This document shows positions 1-8,346 of a stretch of 64,000 nt of DNA, in pieces. The position numbers were made by a program, and so were the translations under genes. Every line of letters begins with the position of its first letter. Position 1 is the first letter of the stretch. The DNA is from JAJFUE01 sp039683515 (GTDB lineage Bacteria; Sumerlaeota; Sumerlaeia; MVZB01), in contig JBDKRG010000003.1 of the NCBI GenBank assembly GCA_039683515.1, forward strand, positions 1-64,000, given 5' to 3'. The notes beneath the pieces were generated by a model. That model did no database searches, was not told the DNA's origin, and saw nothing but the letters and a program-made list of their open reading frames with translations.

Positions 1-67
1 TGACAAAAGTTTTCCGGCAATCAGCACGATCCCAATGGTTATCAGTTTCAAGAGTCGGTGATTGGTT

Positions 68-103
68 CGATTACGATTACGAGCACGAGCACGAGCACGA
101 ACG
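68..103. repeat. Tandem short-word repeat, GATTAC/GAGCAC family
   Basis: Two copies of a GATTAC-like word run into three copies of GAGCAC. The same composite occurs at 58777-58812, and in reverse orientation next to the dut start at 23609-23657. I see no gene in the first 172 bases; an open frame here reads through the repeat as Leu-Val repeats and has no family signature. Confidence 0.8.
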
Positions 104-172
104 GAAAATTATCGTCAAGCGCTCTAATAAGCGCGGGCGAGTGAAGCGATCGTTTGCCGCCGCCGCGGCAAT

Positions 173-1621
173 TCATATCGAGTCGAACAGATCTTCCTCG
201 GGGGGGAGGGCGGCGGCGCGCCAGGGGCCGCCCGCCGAGCGGATCTGGACCGTCTCGCCCAGCTTGACCTGCTCCGGCGACGTGACGATCTTGCCGTGTT
301 TGTGCGTGACGATGCTGTAGCCGCGCGCGAGGACGGCGCTGGGGCTGAGCGCGGCCAGCTTTTGCGAGGCGCTTTCGAGCCGCCAGCGCTGCCGGTCGAC
401 CGAAAGCGCGGCCCGGTGGGACAGCCCCTGCGCAAGCGTCGCGACCCGCGAGCGCGCACCGGCGAGCTTCTCCGGCCACAGCGCGCTGGAGCGCGCCTCG
501 AGCATCGCCGCAAGATGTTCCATCCTGGCGCGCAGGTTTTGGAGCCGCGCGCGCGGCGAGACGCGCTCGAGGCTCCGCGCCCAATTCGCGTGGTCCTCGC
601 GCCGCCGCCGCACGGAGCGCGCCGCGCCGCGGCCGAGGCGCTCCTCGAGCTCGTCGAGGCGCTGCATGGCCTGGCCGACGCGCTCGCGCGGGCCGCGCAT
701 CCCCCACGATGACGAGCAGCGCTCCAGCCGCGCGCGCAGGTCGCCCACGAGCCGCTCCTCGGCGCGGCCGAGCCGCTCGCGCCACGAATCGAGCCGCTCC
801 AGGACCTCGGCGTAATGGGCGCTCACCAGTTCGGCCGCGGCCGACGGCGTCGGCGCGCGCAGGTCGGCGGCGTAGTCGCTCAGCGTGGTGTCGGTCTCGT
901 GGCCGACGGCGGAGATGACCGGGATCGGGGAGGCGGCGATGGCGCGCACGACCCGCTCGTCGTTGAACGCCCACAGGTCCTCGATCGAGCCGCCGCCGCG
1001 GCCGGCGATGATGACCTCGCTCCTGCCGTGGCGCGCCAGCAGCCGGAGCGCCTGCACGATCTGCGCCGGCGCGGCCTCGCCCTGGACGGCGGCCGGCGCG
1101 AGATAGATTTCGAGGCCGCGCGTGCGCCGCCCCAGGATGTTGATCACGTCGCGCAGCGCGGCGCCCGTCGACGACGTCACGATCCCCACCCGGCGCGGCA
1201 GGGCCGGGATCGGCCGCTTGCGCTCGAGATCGAACAGGCCCTCGGCGCGCAGCCGTTCCTTGAGTTCCTGCAGCCGGCGCATCAGTTCGCCGACGCCCGC
1301 TTCGCGCATCGAATCGACGACGATCTGGTATTCGCTGCGCGGCGGGTAGGTCGTCAGCTGGCCGGTGACTTCGAGCTTCATGCCGTCGGCCGGGAAGACC
1401 GGCTGGCGCGCCAGCGTGTTGCGGAAACAGACGGCGTTGATCGACGCCGCGCCGTCCTTGAGCATGAAATAGCAGTGCCCCGACGCCGGCGCGCGCAGGT
1501 TGGAGACCTCGCCCTCGACGCAAACGCGGCCGATGCCGTCCTCGACGAGCCGCCGGACGCGCGCGGCCAGCTCGCCGACGGTCAACGGCCGCCCCGGGGT
1601 GTTGGTTTTCTCCGAGACCAT
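173..1621 (-). CDS. xseA: Exodeoxyribonuclease VII large subunit
   Basis: Large subunit of exonuclease VII, which degrades single-stranded DNA to oligonucleotides in the cytoplasm. The 482-residue product has the usual order: an N-terminal OB fold (residues about 12-105, opening GRPLTVGELAARV), the catalytic exonuclease VII core with the stretches GIVTSSTGAALRD, GRGGGSIEDLWAFND and SAVGHETDTTLSDYAADLRA, then a long basic coiled-coil region and a short C-terminal cap. The ATG at 1621 was chosen because the longer open frame only adds a peptide translated from the intergenic repeat. An AAAGG lies almost against this ATG, so spacing is poor. The small subunit xseB is not next to it; the 3-prime flank holds only repeat. 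The stop is the TGA at 173. Confidence 0.95.
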   Translation of the reverse strand: MVSEKTNTPGRPLTVGELAARVRRLVEDGIGRVCVEGEVSNLRAPASGHCYFMLKDGAASINAVCFRNTLARQPVFPADGMKLEVTGQLTTYPPRSEYQIVVDSMREAGVGELMRRLQELKERLRAEGLFDLERKRPIPALPRRVGIVTSSTGAALRDVINILGRRTRGLEIYLAPAAVQGEAAPAQIVQALRLLARHGRSEVIIAGRGGGSIEDLWAFNDERVVRAIAASPIPVISAVGHETDTTLSDYAADLRAPTPSAAAELVSAHYAEVLERLDSWRERLGRAEERLVGDLRARLERCSSSWGMRGPRERVGQAMQRLDELEERLGRGAARSVRRRREDHANWARSLERVSPRARLQNLRARMEHLAAMLEARSSALWPEKLAGARSRVATLAQGLSHRAALSVDRQRWRLESASQKLAALSPSAVLARGYSIVTHKHGKIVTSPEQVKLGETVQIRSAGGPWRAAALPPEEDLFDSI

Positions 1622-1630
1622 ACCTTTAAT

Positions 1631-1736
1631 GAATTGCGGATTTCGGATTGCGGATTGCGGATTCAAAGTCCGGACAACCCACAACGCGCAACCCGGCAAA
1701 ATTTATTCCGCAATCCGAAATCCGCAATCCGCAATC
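1631..1736. repeat. Inverted pair of GGATTGC-type tandem repeats
   Basis: Arm 1631-1663 repeats GGATTGC/GGATTTC words; arm 1705-1736 carries the inverse words GCAATCC/GAAATCC, so the two can pair around a loop of about 41 nt. The element fills the space between xseA and the preceding minus-strand gene. Its last bases make the TGA stop of the gene ending at 1735. Confidence 0.85.
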
Positions 1737-2790
1737 AGTTCAACACCTGCCAGTATTTCTCGCGGTCGAGTTCGGGGGTGTTGATCATGTATTTCTTGAG
1801 CAGATACGGGAAATACGTCCCCGACTTCGATTTCTCGATCGGCTCGAACCCGCCGATCTTGCCGCGGATGTCCGGGGGGAGGCTCTTGATCAGTTGCTGG
1901 ACGATCCTCGTCGCGAGCGTCGAGCGCTTCTCGTGGTCGAGGAACCGGAGCAGGTCGAGGAAGATCGGGATCTTCAGCGCCGAGTCGCTCTGGGCGGCGA
2001 GCTGGTAATAGGCCAGCGACTTGCCGAACGCCTCCTTGTGGCGCTCGGGGTGCTCACTCAGCACGAACGTGTAATGATTGGCGATCGCATACAGGATGTA
2101 TGGGGTCATCGAGCTGACCGGATACTGCTTGAGCATCTTTTCGATCTCGAGGGCCGACCCGTCGGGGACCTGGCGCCGCTGCAGCTTCTCGAACGCCTTG
2201 AGTTCGGCCAGCCGCTTGATCATCGGCTTGAGGCTGGCCGGGGTGTCCACGACGCGGATGTGAATGGGCTCGAGCGGGACCTTGCCGACCCGCTTGGTCT
2301 CGATGACTTCGACCATGAGCGACGGCTGGATGATGTATTCGCCCGGCTTGTCGAAGGCGAGCCCCACCGGCCGCTCGGGATCGCTCCAGACCAGGACGTC
2401 CTCGCTGAATTCGTCGAACGGCATGAGCGTGAACACGATTTGCGGGTAGCGGCCCGGGGGGAAGGGCCCGGTGTAGGCGCGGCTGCCCTCGCCCGGGGCC
2501 TGGATGTCGATCGTCAGGTTGGACTGCGGGATGAAGTTGGTCTGGATGCCGAGCTTGGAGCGCGCATGGTTGCTGAGCGTGAAGCGCAGCACCACGGGCT
2601 CGCCGATGAAGTACTTGCCGCTGCCGCGCACGTTCACCCGGCCGCGGACGACGTCGCTGGGATCGGCGCTGACCTTGGTGCCCGGAGGCGATACTTGCGC
2701 CTGGGCGGCCGCGACCGTCAACGCAAGGATGAGCCCCATGGCCGTGAATTTATTGACAAAGGCGGACACCCGCCCCCACGTCTCCAACAT
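1735..2790 (-). CDS. Secreted protein, beta-sandwich plus helical domain, unknown function
   Basis: I do not recognise the family. The 351-residue product starts with a signal peptide (about 1-31, hydrophobic GLILALTVAAAQAQ). A beta-rich segment (about 35-165) reads like an Ig-type sandwich (for example EPVVLRFTLSNHARSKLG). A helical C-terminal half with TPR/HEAT-like spacing follows. An in-frame ATG at 2811 would overlap the upstream gene by 17 nt. The ATG at 2790 follows a purine-rich GGAAAGGGGAAATAAGG and leaves a 4 nt gap, so I prefer it. It is last in a three-gene minus-strand run with the membrane protein and the phosphatase. The stop TGA lies at the edge of the GGATTGC repeat. Confidence 0.7.
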   Translation of the reverse strand: MLETWGRVSAFVNKFTAMGLILALTVAAAQAQVSPPGTKVSADPSDVVRGRVNVRGSGKYFIGEPVVLRFTLSNHARSKLGIQTNFIPQSNLTIDIQAPGEGSRAYTGPFPPGRYPQIVFTLMPFDEFSEDVLVWSDPERPVGLAFDKPGEYIIQPSLMVEVIETKRVGKVPLEPIHIRVVDTPASLKPMIKRLAELKAFEKLQRRQVPDGSALEIEKMLKQYPVSSMTPYILYAIANHYTFVLSEHPERHKEAFGKSLAYYQLAAQSDSALKIPIFLDLLRFLDHEKRSTLATRIVQQLIKSLPPDIRGKIGGFEPIEKSKSGTYFPYLLKKYMINTPELDREKYWQVLN

Positions 2791-2794
2791 CGCC

Positions 2795-3610
2795 TTATTT
2801 CCCCTTTCCATCCTGGTTCTGGATCGCCGTGCGGTATGTCATGCCCAGGTCGAAGGCCGGGCCGGCCGACCCCGTCGGGTTGGGCAGCCGGCGGACGTCG
2901 AGCTCGAAGCGACGGGCGCCGCCGTCGACTTCAAAGTGCGCCTGGTCCTGCCTGAATCCGCCGCGCACGCTTCCGAGCTGATCCTTGCCGTCCCAGACCT
3001 CCAGCCGGACCAGGCCGCGCTGGGCCAGCGGCTGGTCGGGCGCCCCGTCCAGCTTGAGGGTAAACCACAACGGCTGATCGGGCAATGGCGCGATGCTCAG
3101 CTCGGCCCGGTCCATTTCGACGCGGGCGCGCCAGCGGGCCGTTCCCGGGGCGGGATTCTCGACCTGCTGCGGGATCAGCATCAGCCGCTCGCCGGAGACG
3201 GCGAGCCCCAGGCCGCCGTTGCCGATGAGGCGGTGCATGATCATCATGACCGTGTCCGCGCTCAGGTTCTGCTCGACCGGCTTGTCGTTGGCGAGGCGCT
3301 CCAGGTCCGGGTTGGCGATCCGCAGCTCGATGTCGGTCGCGAGCCGCTTGATCGCCTGGCGCGGCGTCAGGTTCGGCAGGTGCACCTCGGCCGGCAGGAG
3401 GAGCCGCGAGCGCGGCTCCATGCTCATGATGTTGCGGGAGGCGGTCGCGTCGACGACGCCGCGGCCGATCCGGACGCCGACCGTCGAGAGCTGGTTGGCC
3501 TTGAACACAATGAACAGGGCGAGCCAGATGACGGCCAGGCCGATCAGGACGGTTATCGTCGAGAACCGGTCCGCCTCGCGGGTCTGGCGCTGTTCCTGCT
3601 GTGTCCGCAT
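2795..3610 (-). CDS. Membrane-anchored periplasmic protein, unknown function
   Basis: 271 residues with a single transmembrane helix at about 17-37 (TVLIGLAVIWLALFIVF) and a large extracytoplasmic part. Residues about 75-100 (LTPRQAIKRLATDIELRI) and 110-150 resemble the small alpha-beta modules of secretin-like proteins, but this is only an impression. The C-terminal third is beta-rich. The start ATG overlaps the stop of the phosphatase gene (TAATG), so translation is probably coupled. No family can be named with confidence. Confidence 0.7.
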   Translation of the reverse strand: MRTQQEQRQTREADRFSTITVLIGLAVIWLALFIVFKANQLSTVGVRIGRGVVDATASRNIMSMEPRSRLLLPAEVHLPNLTPRQAIKRLATDIELRIANPDLERLANDKPVEQNLSADTVMMIMHRLIGNGGLGLAVSGERLMLIPQQVENPAPGTARWRARVEMDRAELSIAPLPDQPLWFTLKLDGAPDQPLAQRGLVRLEVWDGKDQLGSVRGGFRQDQAHFEVDGGARRFELDVRRLPNPTGSAGPAFDLGMTYRTAIQNQDGKGK

Positions 3611-4110
3611 TACTCCGTCTGGCCTTTGGTTTGATCCATGTCGTCCTGCAGGCGAAGGCGCCGCGCGTACTGATGGACGGCAAATTCCTGCGTGTAGACC
3701 TCGCAGGAGCCGGGGCGGCTCTCGCGCACCACGTCGATGGCCTGCGACGGCTCGAGGCCGCGGCTGACGAGGTAGCAGGCCAGGATCGTCCCGGTGCGGC
3801 CGATGCCGGCGCGGCAGTGGACGAGCGCACCCTGGTTGCGCTCGATCTGGCGGTCGATGAAGCGCACGGCCTGCTCGACCTGCTCCTGCGTCGGGGCGGT
3901 GAAGTCCTCGATCGGCAGGTGCTGGTACTCAAACCCAAACTCGCGCAGCGGGGCCAGTTCCAGCGGCTCCTCCGTCAGCGACAGGATCGCGCGGATCCCT
4001 TTTTCCTCGAGCGCCGAGAGGGTGGACAGAAGCTCGCCGCCGGAGCCGGGATAACCCGAACCCGCAACCAGATTCTTCCAGACGAAACTGAAATTCAACG
4101 GCAATGCCAT
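3610..4110 (-). CDS. Dual-specificity/tyrosine-type protein phosphatase
   Basis: A 166-residue cysteine phosphatase of the DSP/PTP fold. The signature HCRAGIGRTG places the nucleophile at Cys99 and the phosphate-binding Arg at 105. Asp69 in PIEDFTAP is in the right place for the general acid. There is no signal peptide or membrane segment. The ATG at 4110 was chosen because upstream residues in the same frame are translated from the ATTCATC repeat. It heads a coupled set with the membrane protein (TAATG overlap) and the secreted protein. The substrate, protein, lipid or nucleotide, cannot be told from sequence. Confidence 0.85.
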   Translation of the reverse strand: MALPLNFSFVWKNLVAGSGYPGSGGELLSTLSALEEKGIRAILSLTEEPLELAPLREFGFEYQHLPIEDFTAPTQEQVEQAVRFIDRQIERNQGALVHCRAGIGRTGTILACYLVSRGLEPSQAIDVVRESRPGSCEVYTQEFAVHQYARRLRLQDDMDQTKGQTE

Positions 4111-4214
4111 AAGCCCCGGGCGCCTTGCTCCCTCGAGGGTGCCGCCACCCCCGCAACATCCCCAACAGTATGGCGTATGCCGAGGCTTACGACAAGTGGA
4201 ATGGCGGGAAAGAA

Positions 4215-4304
4215 GAATGATGAATGATGAGTGATGAATGATGAAAATGCAAAATTGCACTGGAATTCATCATTCCGCATTCACCACTCATCATTCATCA
4301 TTTC
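4215..4304. repeat. Inverted pair of GAATGAT-type tandem repeats
   Basis: Arm 4215-4246 repeats GAATGAT/GAGTGAT; arm 4266-4304 repeats the inverse words ATTCATC/ACTCATC plus one ATTCCGC. The loop is about 19 nt. The right arm overlaps the 3-prime end of the acyltransferase gene and supplies its last codons and stop. Confidence 0.85.
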
Positions 4305-5274
4305 TTCCCGGCTTTCGCTTCCATCGATTGTGGATCCACACCCACTGCTCGGGGTGTTCGCGGATCCGCTCCTCGAGCCATGCGGTGTAGGCCTGCGTCA
4401 AGCGCAGCGCGTCGGCCGCGGCGTCCAGCGCCGGGTCGGGCCGGATCGGCTCGCCATAGACAAGCACGTGACGGTTGTCGTCCGTCGTTCTGTAGCCGGC
4501 CGTGGGCAGGATCGGCGTGTTGCACATGTGCGCCAGCATGCCGATCCCGGCGGGGGTGTAGGCCGGCCGGCCGAAGAAGTTCACGAAAATCCCGCTCACC
4601 CGCGCCGAATCCTGGTCGCCGAGCATGCCCATCATCTCTCCCCGCCGGAGCAGCCTCACGATCGGCAGCGCCCCATCCTGCGACGAAACCATCTTGTCGC
4701 CGCCGCGCTCGCGCTGGGCCACCAGCCAGCGGTTCACGGCGTCGTTGCGCTGCGGCGCCATCACCACGTATTGCGTGAAGCCGTGGTAGATGCGCGCCGC
4801 GCGAAACATCACCTCCCAGTTGCCGATGTGCCCCGTCACGCAGATCAGCCCGCGGCCTTCGGCCAGCAGACGGCGGACCGGCTCGGTGTCCATGCGCACC
4901 CGCTCGGCGAAAAGCGAGTCCGGCCACCCGGTCGAGTGCATCCACTCGAGGGCGTTCATCGCCAGCGACTCGAACACGCGCCGGCTGAGCCGCCGCGCCT
5001 CGGCCGCGTCGCGGGCGACACCCGCCTCGAGCATCTGCTCTTCCGCAAGCCGGCGCGCCCCCACGGCGCACGCCCAGGCCACGCGCCCGGCCATCCGCCC
5101 CAGCCCCGGCAGCCACGACAGCGGCAGCAGGCACACCAGCCGCCGGAATCCCTCGGCGCATTTCAGCATGAGGCCATGGCGCAGCGGCCGGGTCACATTG
5201 CCGATCCGCCGCCTGAGCGATCTATTTTTCTTGTTAGGCAAATTCCTGCGGTTCCTGTCGAGCCCGGGCGCCAT
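4291..5274 (-). CDS. Lysophospholipid / lipid A acyltransferase (LpxL/HtrB-like)
   Basis: About 327 residues of the LpxL/LpxM/HtrB acyltransferase family, which adds secondary acyl chains to lipid A precursors at the inner membrane. The acceptor motif is TGHIGNWE, matching the family H-x4-D/E motif. GMLGDQDSARVSGIFVNFFG and ILPTAGYR follow in the family order. A hydrophobic segment near the N-terminus (CLLPLSWLPGLGRMAGRVAWA) fits the usual membrane anchor. The ATG at 5274 is 6 nt past the sppA stop; another candidate is MLKCAEGF further in. The last residues (RNDE) and the stop are read from the GAATGAT repeat. It probably forms an operon with sppA. Confidence 0.85.
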   Translation of the reverse strand: MAPGLDRNRRNLPNKKNRSLRRRIGNVTRPLRHGLMLKCAEGFRRLVCLLPLSWLPGLGRMAGRVAWACAVGARRLAEEQMLEAGVARDAAEARRLSRRVFESLAMNALEWMHSTGWPDSLFAERVRMDTEPVRRLLAEGRGLICVTGHIGNWEVMFRAARIYHGFTQYVVMAPQRNDAVNRWLVAQRERGGDKMVSSQDGALPIVRLLRRGEMMGMLGDQDSARVSGIFVNFFGRPAYTPAGIGMLAHMCNTPILPTAGYRTTDDNRHVLVYGEPIRPDPALDAAADALRLTQAYTAWLEERIREHPEQWVWIHNRWKRKPGRNDE

Positions 5275-5279
5275 CGGCC

Positions 5280-6344
5280 CTAGGGCAAAACCATCTTGTA
5301 TTGCAGCGGCGACTGCGACGAGGGGAGGACGTCGCCGACCCGCGACTCGATCATCTCGAAGATGCTGCGCTTCTTGCGCGGCTCGTAGACGGTCGGCCGG
5401 CCCTTGATGCGCTTCTGGCGGCCCAGCTCGCCGATGGCGTCCTCGAGGCCGCCGAGCTTGTCGACGAGCCCCAGCTCGAGCGCCTGCTCGCCGGTGTAGA
5501 CGCGGCCGTCGGCGACCTGCCGGAGGAACGTCATCGCGAGCGTCTTGCTGGTTTCCTCGGCCGAGGGCTTCGTGAAGCCGTACGCCGACCACGCCGTCTC
5601 CGGGAACTTCTTGAGCGCCTTGTCGATCGCCGGCTTGCGGAACTCGAGGACGTCGGCGAGGAACTGGCCGTAGGTATTGTCGATCAGCCCCTGGAACATC
5701 GCCTGCTCCTCGGCCGTCATCTTGCGCATGATCGAGCCCGAGTCCTTGAACTTGCCGCTCTTGATGTTCTTCTCGGCGATCCCCAGCCGGTCGGTCAGGA
5801 CGCTCAGGTCGGGCAGGCTGATGATGACGCCGATCGAGCCGGTCATGGTTCCCTTGTTGGCGAAGATCTTGTCGCCGGCCGAGGCGATGTAATAGCCGCC
5901 CGAGGCGGCCATGTCGCCCATCGACACGAAGACCGTCTTCTTCTTTTTGCAGTCGATGACGGCCTTGTAGATCTCCTGCGAGGCGCCGACCGTCCCGCCG
6001 GGCGAATCGATCCGCACGATGACGCCCTTGACCCCGTTGTCGTCGCCCAACTTGCGCAATGAATCGATCCAGAACTGGGCGTCCTCGCCCTGGCGGATGG
6101 CCCCGCTGATCCGGACCAGGCCGATTCGGTCGCCGAAGGCGACGCCGTCGCGCTCGCCCTTGAGGGCGACGACGGCCAGCAGCACCAGGCCGAACAAAAA
6201 GAAGATCACCAGCACGAACAGGGTGAGGATGACCTTGAAGAAGGTCCGCATCGGCTTGCGCGGAGGGCGCGGCGGCGGCTGATACGCCGGGGTCAGGAAG
6301 GGCTGACCCTGCGGTTCCGTCGAGAATTGACCGGCTTCGTTCAT
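5280..6344 (-). CDS. sppA: Signal peptide peptidase SppA (36 kDa type)
   Basis: A membrane-bound serine protease that clears cleaved signal peptides. The 354-residue product has a proline-rich cytoplasmic start, one transmembrane helix (about 34-62), then the S49 fold. Ser148 in GDMAASGGYY and Lys200 in KSGKFKDSGS form the expected Ser-Lys dyad. RIDSPGGTV and GSIGV are also conserved. The ATG at 6344 is chosen because residues added by the longer frame look non-coding. It is followed after 6 nt by the acyltransferase. Confidence 0.95.
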   Translation of the reverse strand: MNEAGQFSTEPQGQPFLTPAYQPPPRPPRKPMRTFFKVILTLFVLVIFFLFGLVLLAVVALKGERDGVAFGDRIGLVRISGAIRQGEDAQFWIDSLRKLGDDNGVKGVIVRIDSPGGTVGASQEIYKAVIDCKKKKTVFVSMGDMAASGGYYIASAGDKIFANKGTMTGSIGVIISLPDLSVLTDRLGIAEKNIKSGKFKDSGSIMRKMTAEEQAMFQGLIDNTYGQFLADVLEFRKPAIDKALKKFPETAWSAYGFTKPSAEETSKTLAMTFLRQVADGRVYTGEQALELGLVDKLGGLEDAIGELGRQKRIKGRPTVYEPRKKRSIFEMIESRVGDVLPSSQSPLQYKMVLP

Positions 6345-6740
6345 GAAATTCGCTCTTTTCGTGGTCGTGCTGGCTGGGCCCGTCTTTCCAAATATAGACG
6401 ACTCCGTTGGATATTCCAGAAATAAGGTTGCATGTTCAACGGGAGTTTTGGGGGCGCGGGGAGGCGGCCGGCAATAAGCCGGAATCATGCCAAACGCCCT
6501 GCGCCACTGGCGCTGCTGCGGTTAGGGCGTTCGCGGGGCTGATTCGGGCCGGATTTTCACGACACGCCCGACACGGAGGGGTAGATTTGAGTTGCTCCAA
6601 TCGTGCGCGGACGGGTATGTTAGATGATTGGTCCCCGCCGATGGCCCAGTCAGCCGTTGGCGGGTCGGCCATGCATGTTGAAGCTCGCGGATTTATGACA
6701 ATCCGCACGCGACCCTTCTCGCTGGAGTGGAAAACCGCTC
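6345..6740. other. Divergent intergenic region
   Basis: 396 bases between divergently transcribed sppA and the DegT-family gene. Open frames exist on both strands but lack any family signature. The stretch nearest sppA is AT-rich and carries a weak minus-strand promoter candidate; the rest shows no clear structure. Confidence 0.6.
6411..6439 (-). promoter_or_regulatory. Possible promoter for sppA
   Basis: On the minus strand TTGAAC is followed after 17 nt by GAATAT, about 70 nt before the sppA ATG. The -35 is good and the -10 poor, so this is a weak candidate. Confidence 0.3.
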
Positions 6741-7859
6741 ATGACAGTCCCCTTTATAGACCTGACGCGAATCAACCAGCCATATGCGGCGGATGTTAGA
6801 GCGGCCCTCGAGGTGTTCATCGATTCGGGCGAGTATGTCCTTGGTGCCACTGTCAAGCGCTTCGAGGAAAACTTCGCCCGACGCATCCGGACCGCGCACG
6901 CCGTCGGCGTCGCCAACTCCTCCGATGCGATCTACCTGGCCCTCCTGGCCCTGGGCGTCCAGCCGGGCGAAGAGGTGATCTGCCCCGTTTTCGGATATCC
7001 GGCGGCGGCCGTGGCCGTCCCGCGCATCGGCGCCACGCTCGTCTTTGCCGACGTCGACGATAACTTCCAGATCGACCCGGAGTCGGTCCGGGGCCTCGTC
7101 ACCGAGCGCACCCGCGCCATCCTGGCCGTCCACACGTTCGGCCGCGCCGCCAACATGGCCGCGCTCGAGCAGATCGCCAGCGAATGCGGCGTCCACCTGA
7201 TCGAGGACGCCAGCCACGCCTGCGGCGCCGAGATCGGCGGCACGCCGGTCGGCAACACCGGCATCGCCGGGATCTTCAGTTTCTACCCGTCGCGCAACCT
7301 GGGCGCCATCGGCGACGGCGGCATGATCGTCACCAACAACGAAGAGCTCGCCGCCCGGCTGCGGCTCTACCGCGACCTGGGCCGCGACGAGGCCGGCCGC
7401 ACGGTCGACCTGGGCATCGCCAGCCGCCTCGACGCCTTCCAGGCCGCCGTCCTCGACATCAAGCTCGGCTCGCTGGACGAGGACAACGCCGACCGCGCCG
7501 CCAACGCCGACTTCTACCGCGAACATCTCAACGGCGAAGTCTTCGCCATGCCCGCCCCGACCGAGGAGGGCGCGCACGTCTACAACATGTTCGCCATCCG
7601 GCACCCCCAGCGCGACCAGCTCCGGAACTTCCTGAAGGAGCGCCTCGTCGAGACGCGCGTCCACTACCCGCGGCCGCTGCACCTGGAGCCGTGCTTCGAG
7701 TACCTGGGCTACCGCGAGGGGCACTTCCCCAACGCCGAGCGGCTGTGCAAGGAAATCCTGTCGCTGCCGATCAGCCCCGGCCTCAGCCGCCGCGAGCTGG
7801 ACGAAGTGGTCCACGCCATGGGCCTGTTCGCCCAGACGTTCCCGGCGCCGATCAAGTAA
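6741..7859 (+). CDS. DegT/DnrJ/EryC1/StrS family protein lacking the PLP lysine
   Basis: 372 residues of the sugar-aminotransferase family (fold-type I PLP). Conserved PLP-pocket pieces are present: NSSDAIYLAL near 60, EDASHACGA with Asp156 for the pyridine nitrogen, and SFYPS with Ser180. The Schiff-base lysine expected in SFxPxKNLGA is Arg185 (codon CGC, 7293-7295). Normal members transaminate nucleotide keto-sugars for surface glycans. Relatives such as ColD and E1 replace this lysine with His and act as 3-dehydrases, so this protein may be a non-transaminating variant, a regulator, or inactive. The frame is intact. GGAG lies 13 nt before the ATG. The neighbours (sppA, ribD) do not suggest a sugar pathway. 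Confidence 0.88.
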   Translation: MTVPFIDLTRINQPYAADVRAALEVFIDSGEYVLGATVKRFEENFARRIRTAHAVGVANSSDAIYLALLALGVQPGEEVICPVFGYPAAAVAVPRIGATLVFADVDDNFQIDPESVRGLVTERTRAILAVHTFGRAANMAALEQIASECGVHLIEDASHACGAEIGGTPVGNTGIAGIFSFYPSRNLGAIGDGGMIVTNNEELAARLRLYRDLGRDEAGRTVDLGIASRLDAFQAAVLDIKLGSLDEDNADRAANADFYREHLNGEVFAMPAPTEEGAHVYNMFAIRHPQRDQLRNFLKERLVETRVHYPRPLHLEPCFEYLGYREGHFPNAERLCKEILSLPISPGLSRRELDEVVHAMGLFAQTFPAPIK

Positions 7860-7861
7860 GC

Positions 7862-7893
7862 CGATTTCGGATTTCGGATTTCGGATTGCGGAG
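7862..7893. repeat. Single-arm GGATTTC/GGATTGC repeat
   Basis: Four words of the GGATTNC family start 3 nt after the DegT-family TAA stop. There is no matching inverse arm nearby. Confidence 0.75.
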
Positions 7894-7950
7894 TGGAGCC
7901 CAGTGCTCCGCTCCGCATTTTTCTTTGCCAGGAGACGCCGACCTCCCGGC

Positions 7951-8226
7951 GGGCCGCGTTACGCGAAAAGACACGAAAAACCGGTTCTTGTCGCAGAGGT
8001 GCGGAGTCAGGCAGAGATGCGGAGAAATGCTTAAAGACAGAAACGAACAGGAGGCAACGGAGAGAACGGAGATTTTTTCAAGGCGGATCATGTCGTCGTT
8101 GCCTCCTGTTCAATAATCTTGCCGGGAAAACCAAGATTCGGACGGATCGTAGTACAAAGACACAACGAAAGACAAAGCCCGGGATTCATGCCTCGCCCCG
8201 ACAATGTCAGGGGCGGCATGTTCCCT
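7951..8226. repeat. MITE-like dispersed repeat, copy A
   Basis: One of three related intergenic elements (others at 26904-27120 and 62935-63280). Shared blocks include GTTCTTGTCGCAGAGG, GGCAGAGATGCGG, AAGACAG, AACATCTTGCC-like ends, GGACGGATCGTAGTAC and GGGATTCATGCCT. An internal palindrome pairs GAACAGGAGGCAAC (8045-8058) with GTTGCCTCCTGTTC (8098-8111). I find no convincing gene in the 487 bases between the DegT-family gene and ribD. Confidence 0.8.
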
Positions 8227-8346
8227 GAAAGAGGGTGAAAATCGAGGCCATTCCGCCCGCCGTGCTTTTTGATTGAATGCGTCCGGCCTTTGGCTTGTAA
8301 TGATTTGCGTGCACGGCGGCGTCTCGCCGTCATGCGCGAGCATGAA

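Noticed and set aside
48..1523. A 491-codon open frame antisense to xseA
   Set aside because: Arg/Ala/Gly-rich shadow of xseA; ends in residues read from the GAGCAC repeat; no family marks and no xseB similarity.
8230..8346. FMN riboswitch upstream of ribD
   Set aside because: None of the conserved RFN-element blocks could be seen.
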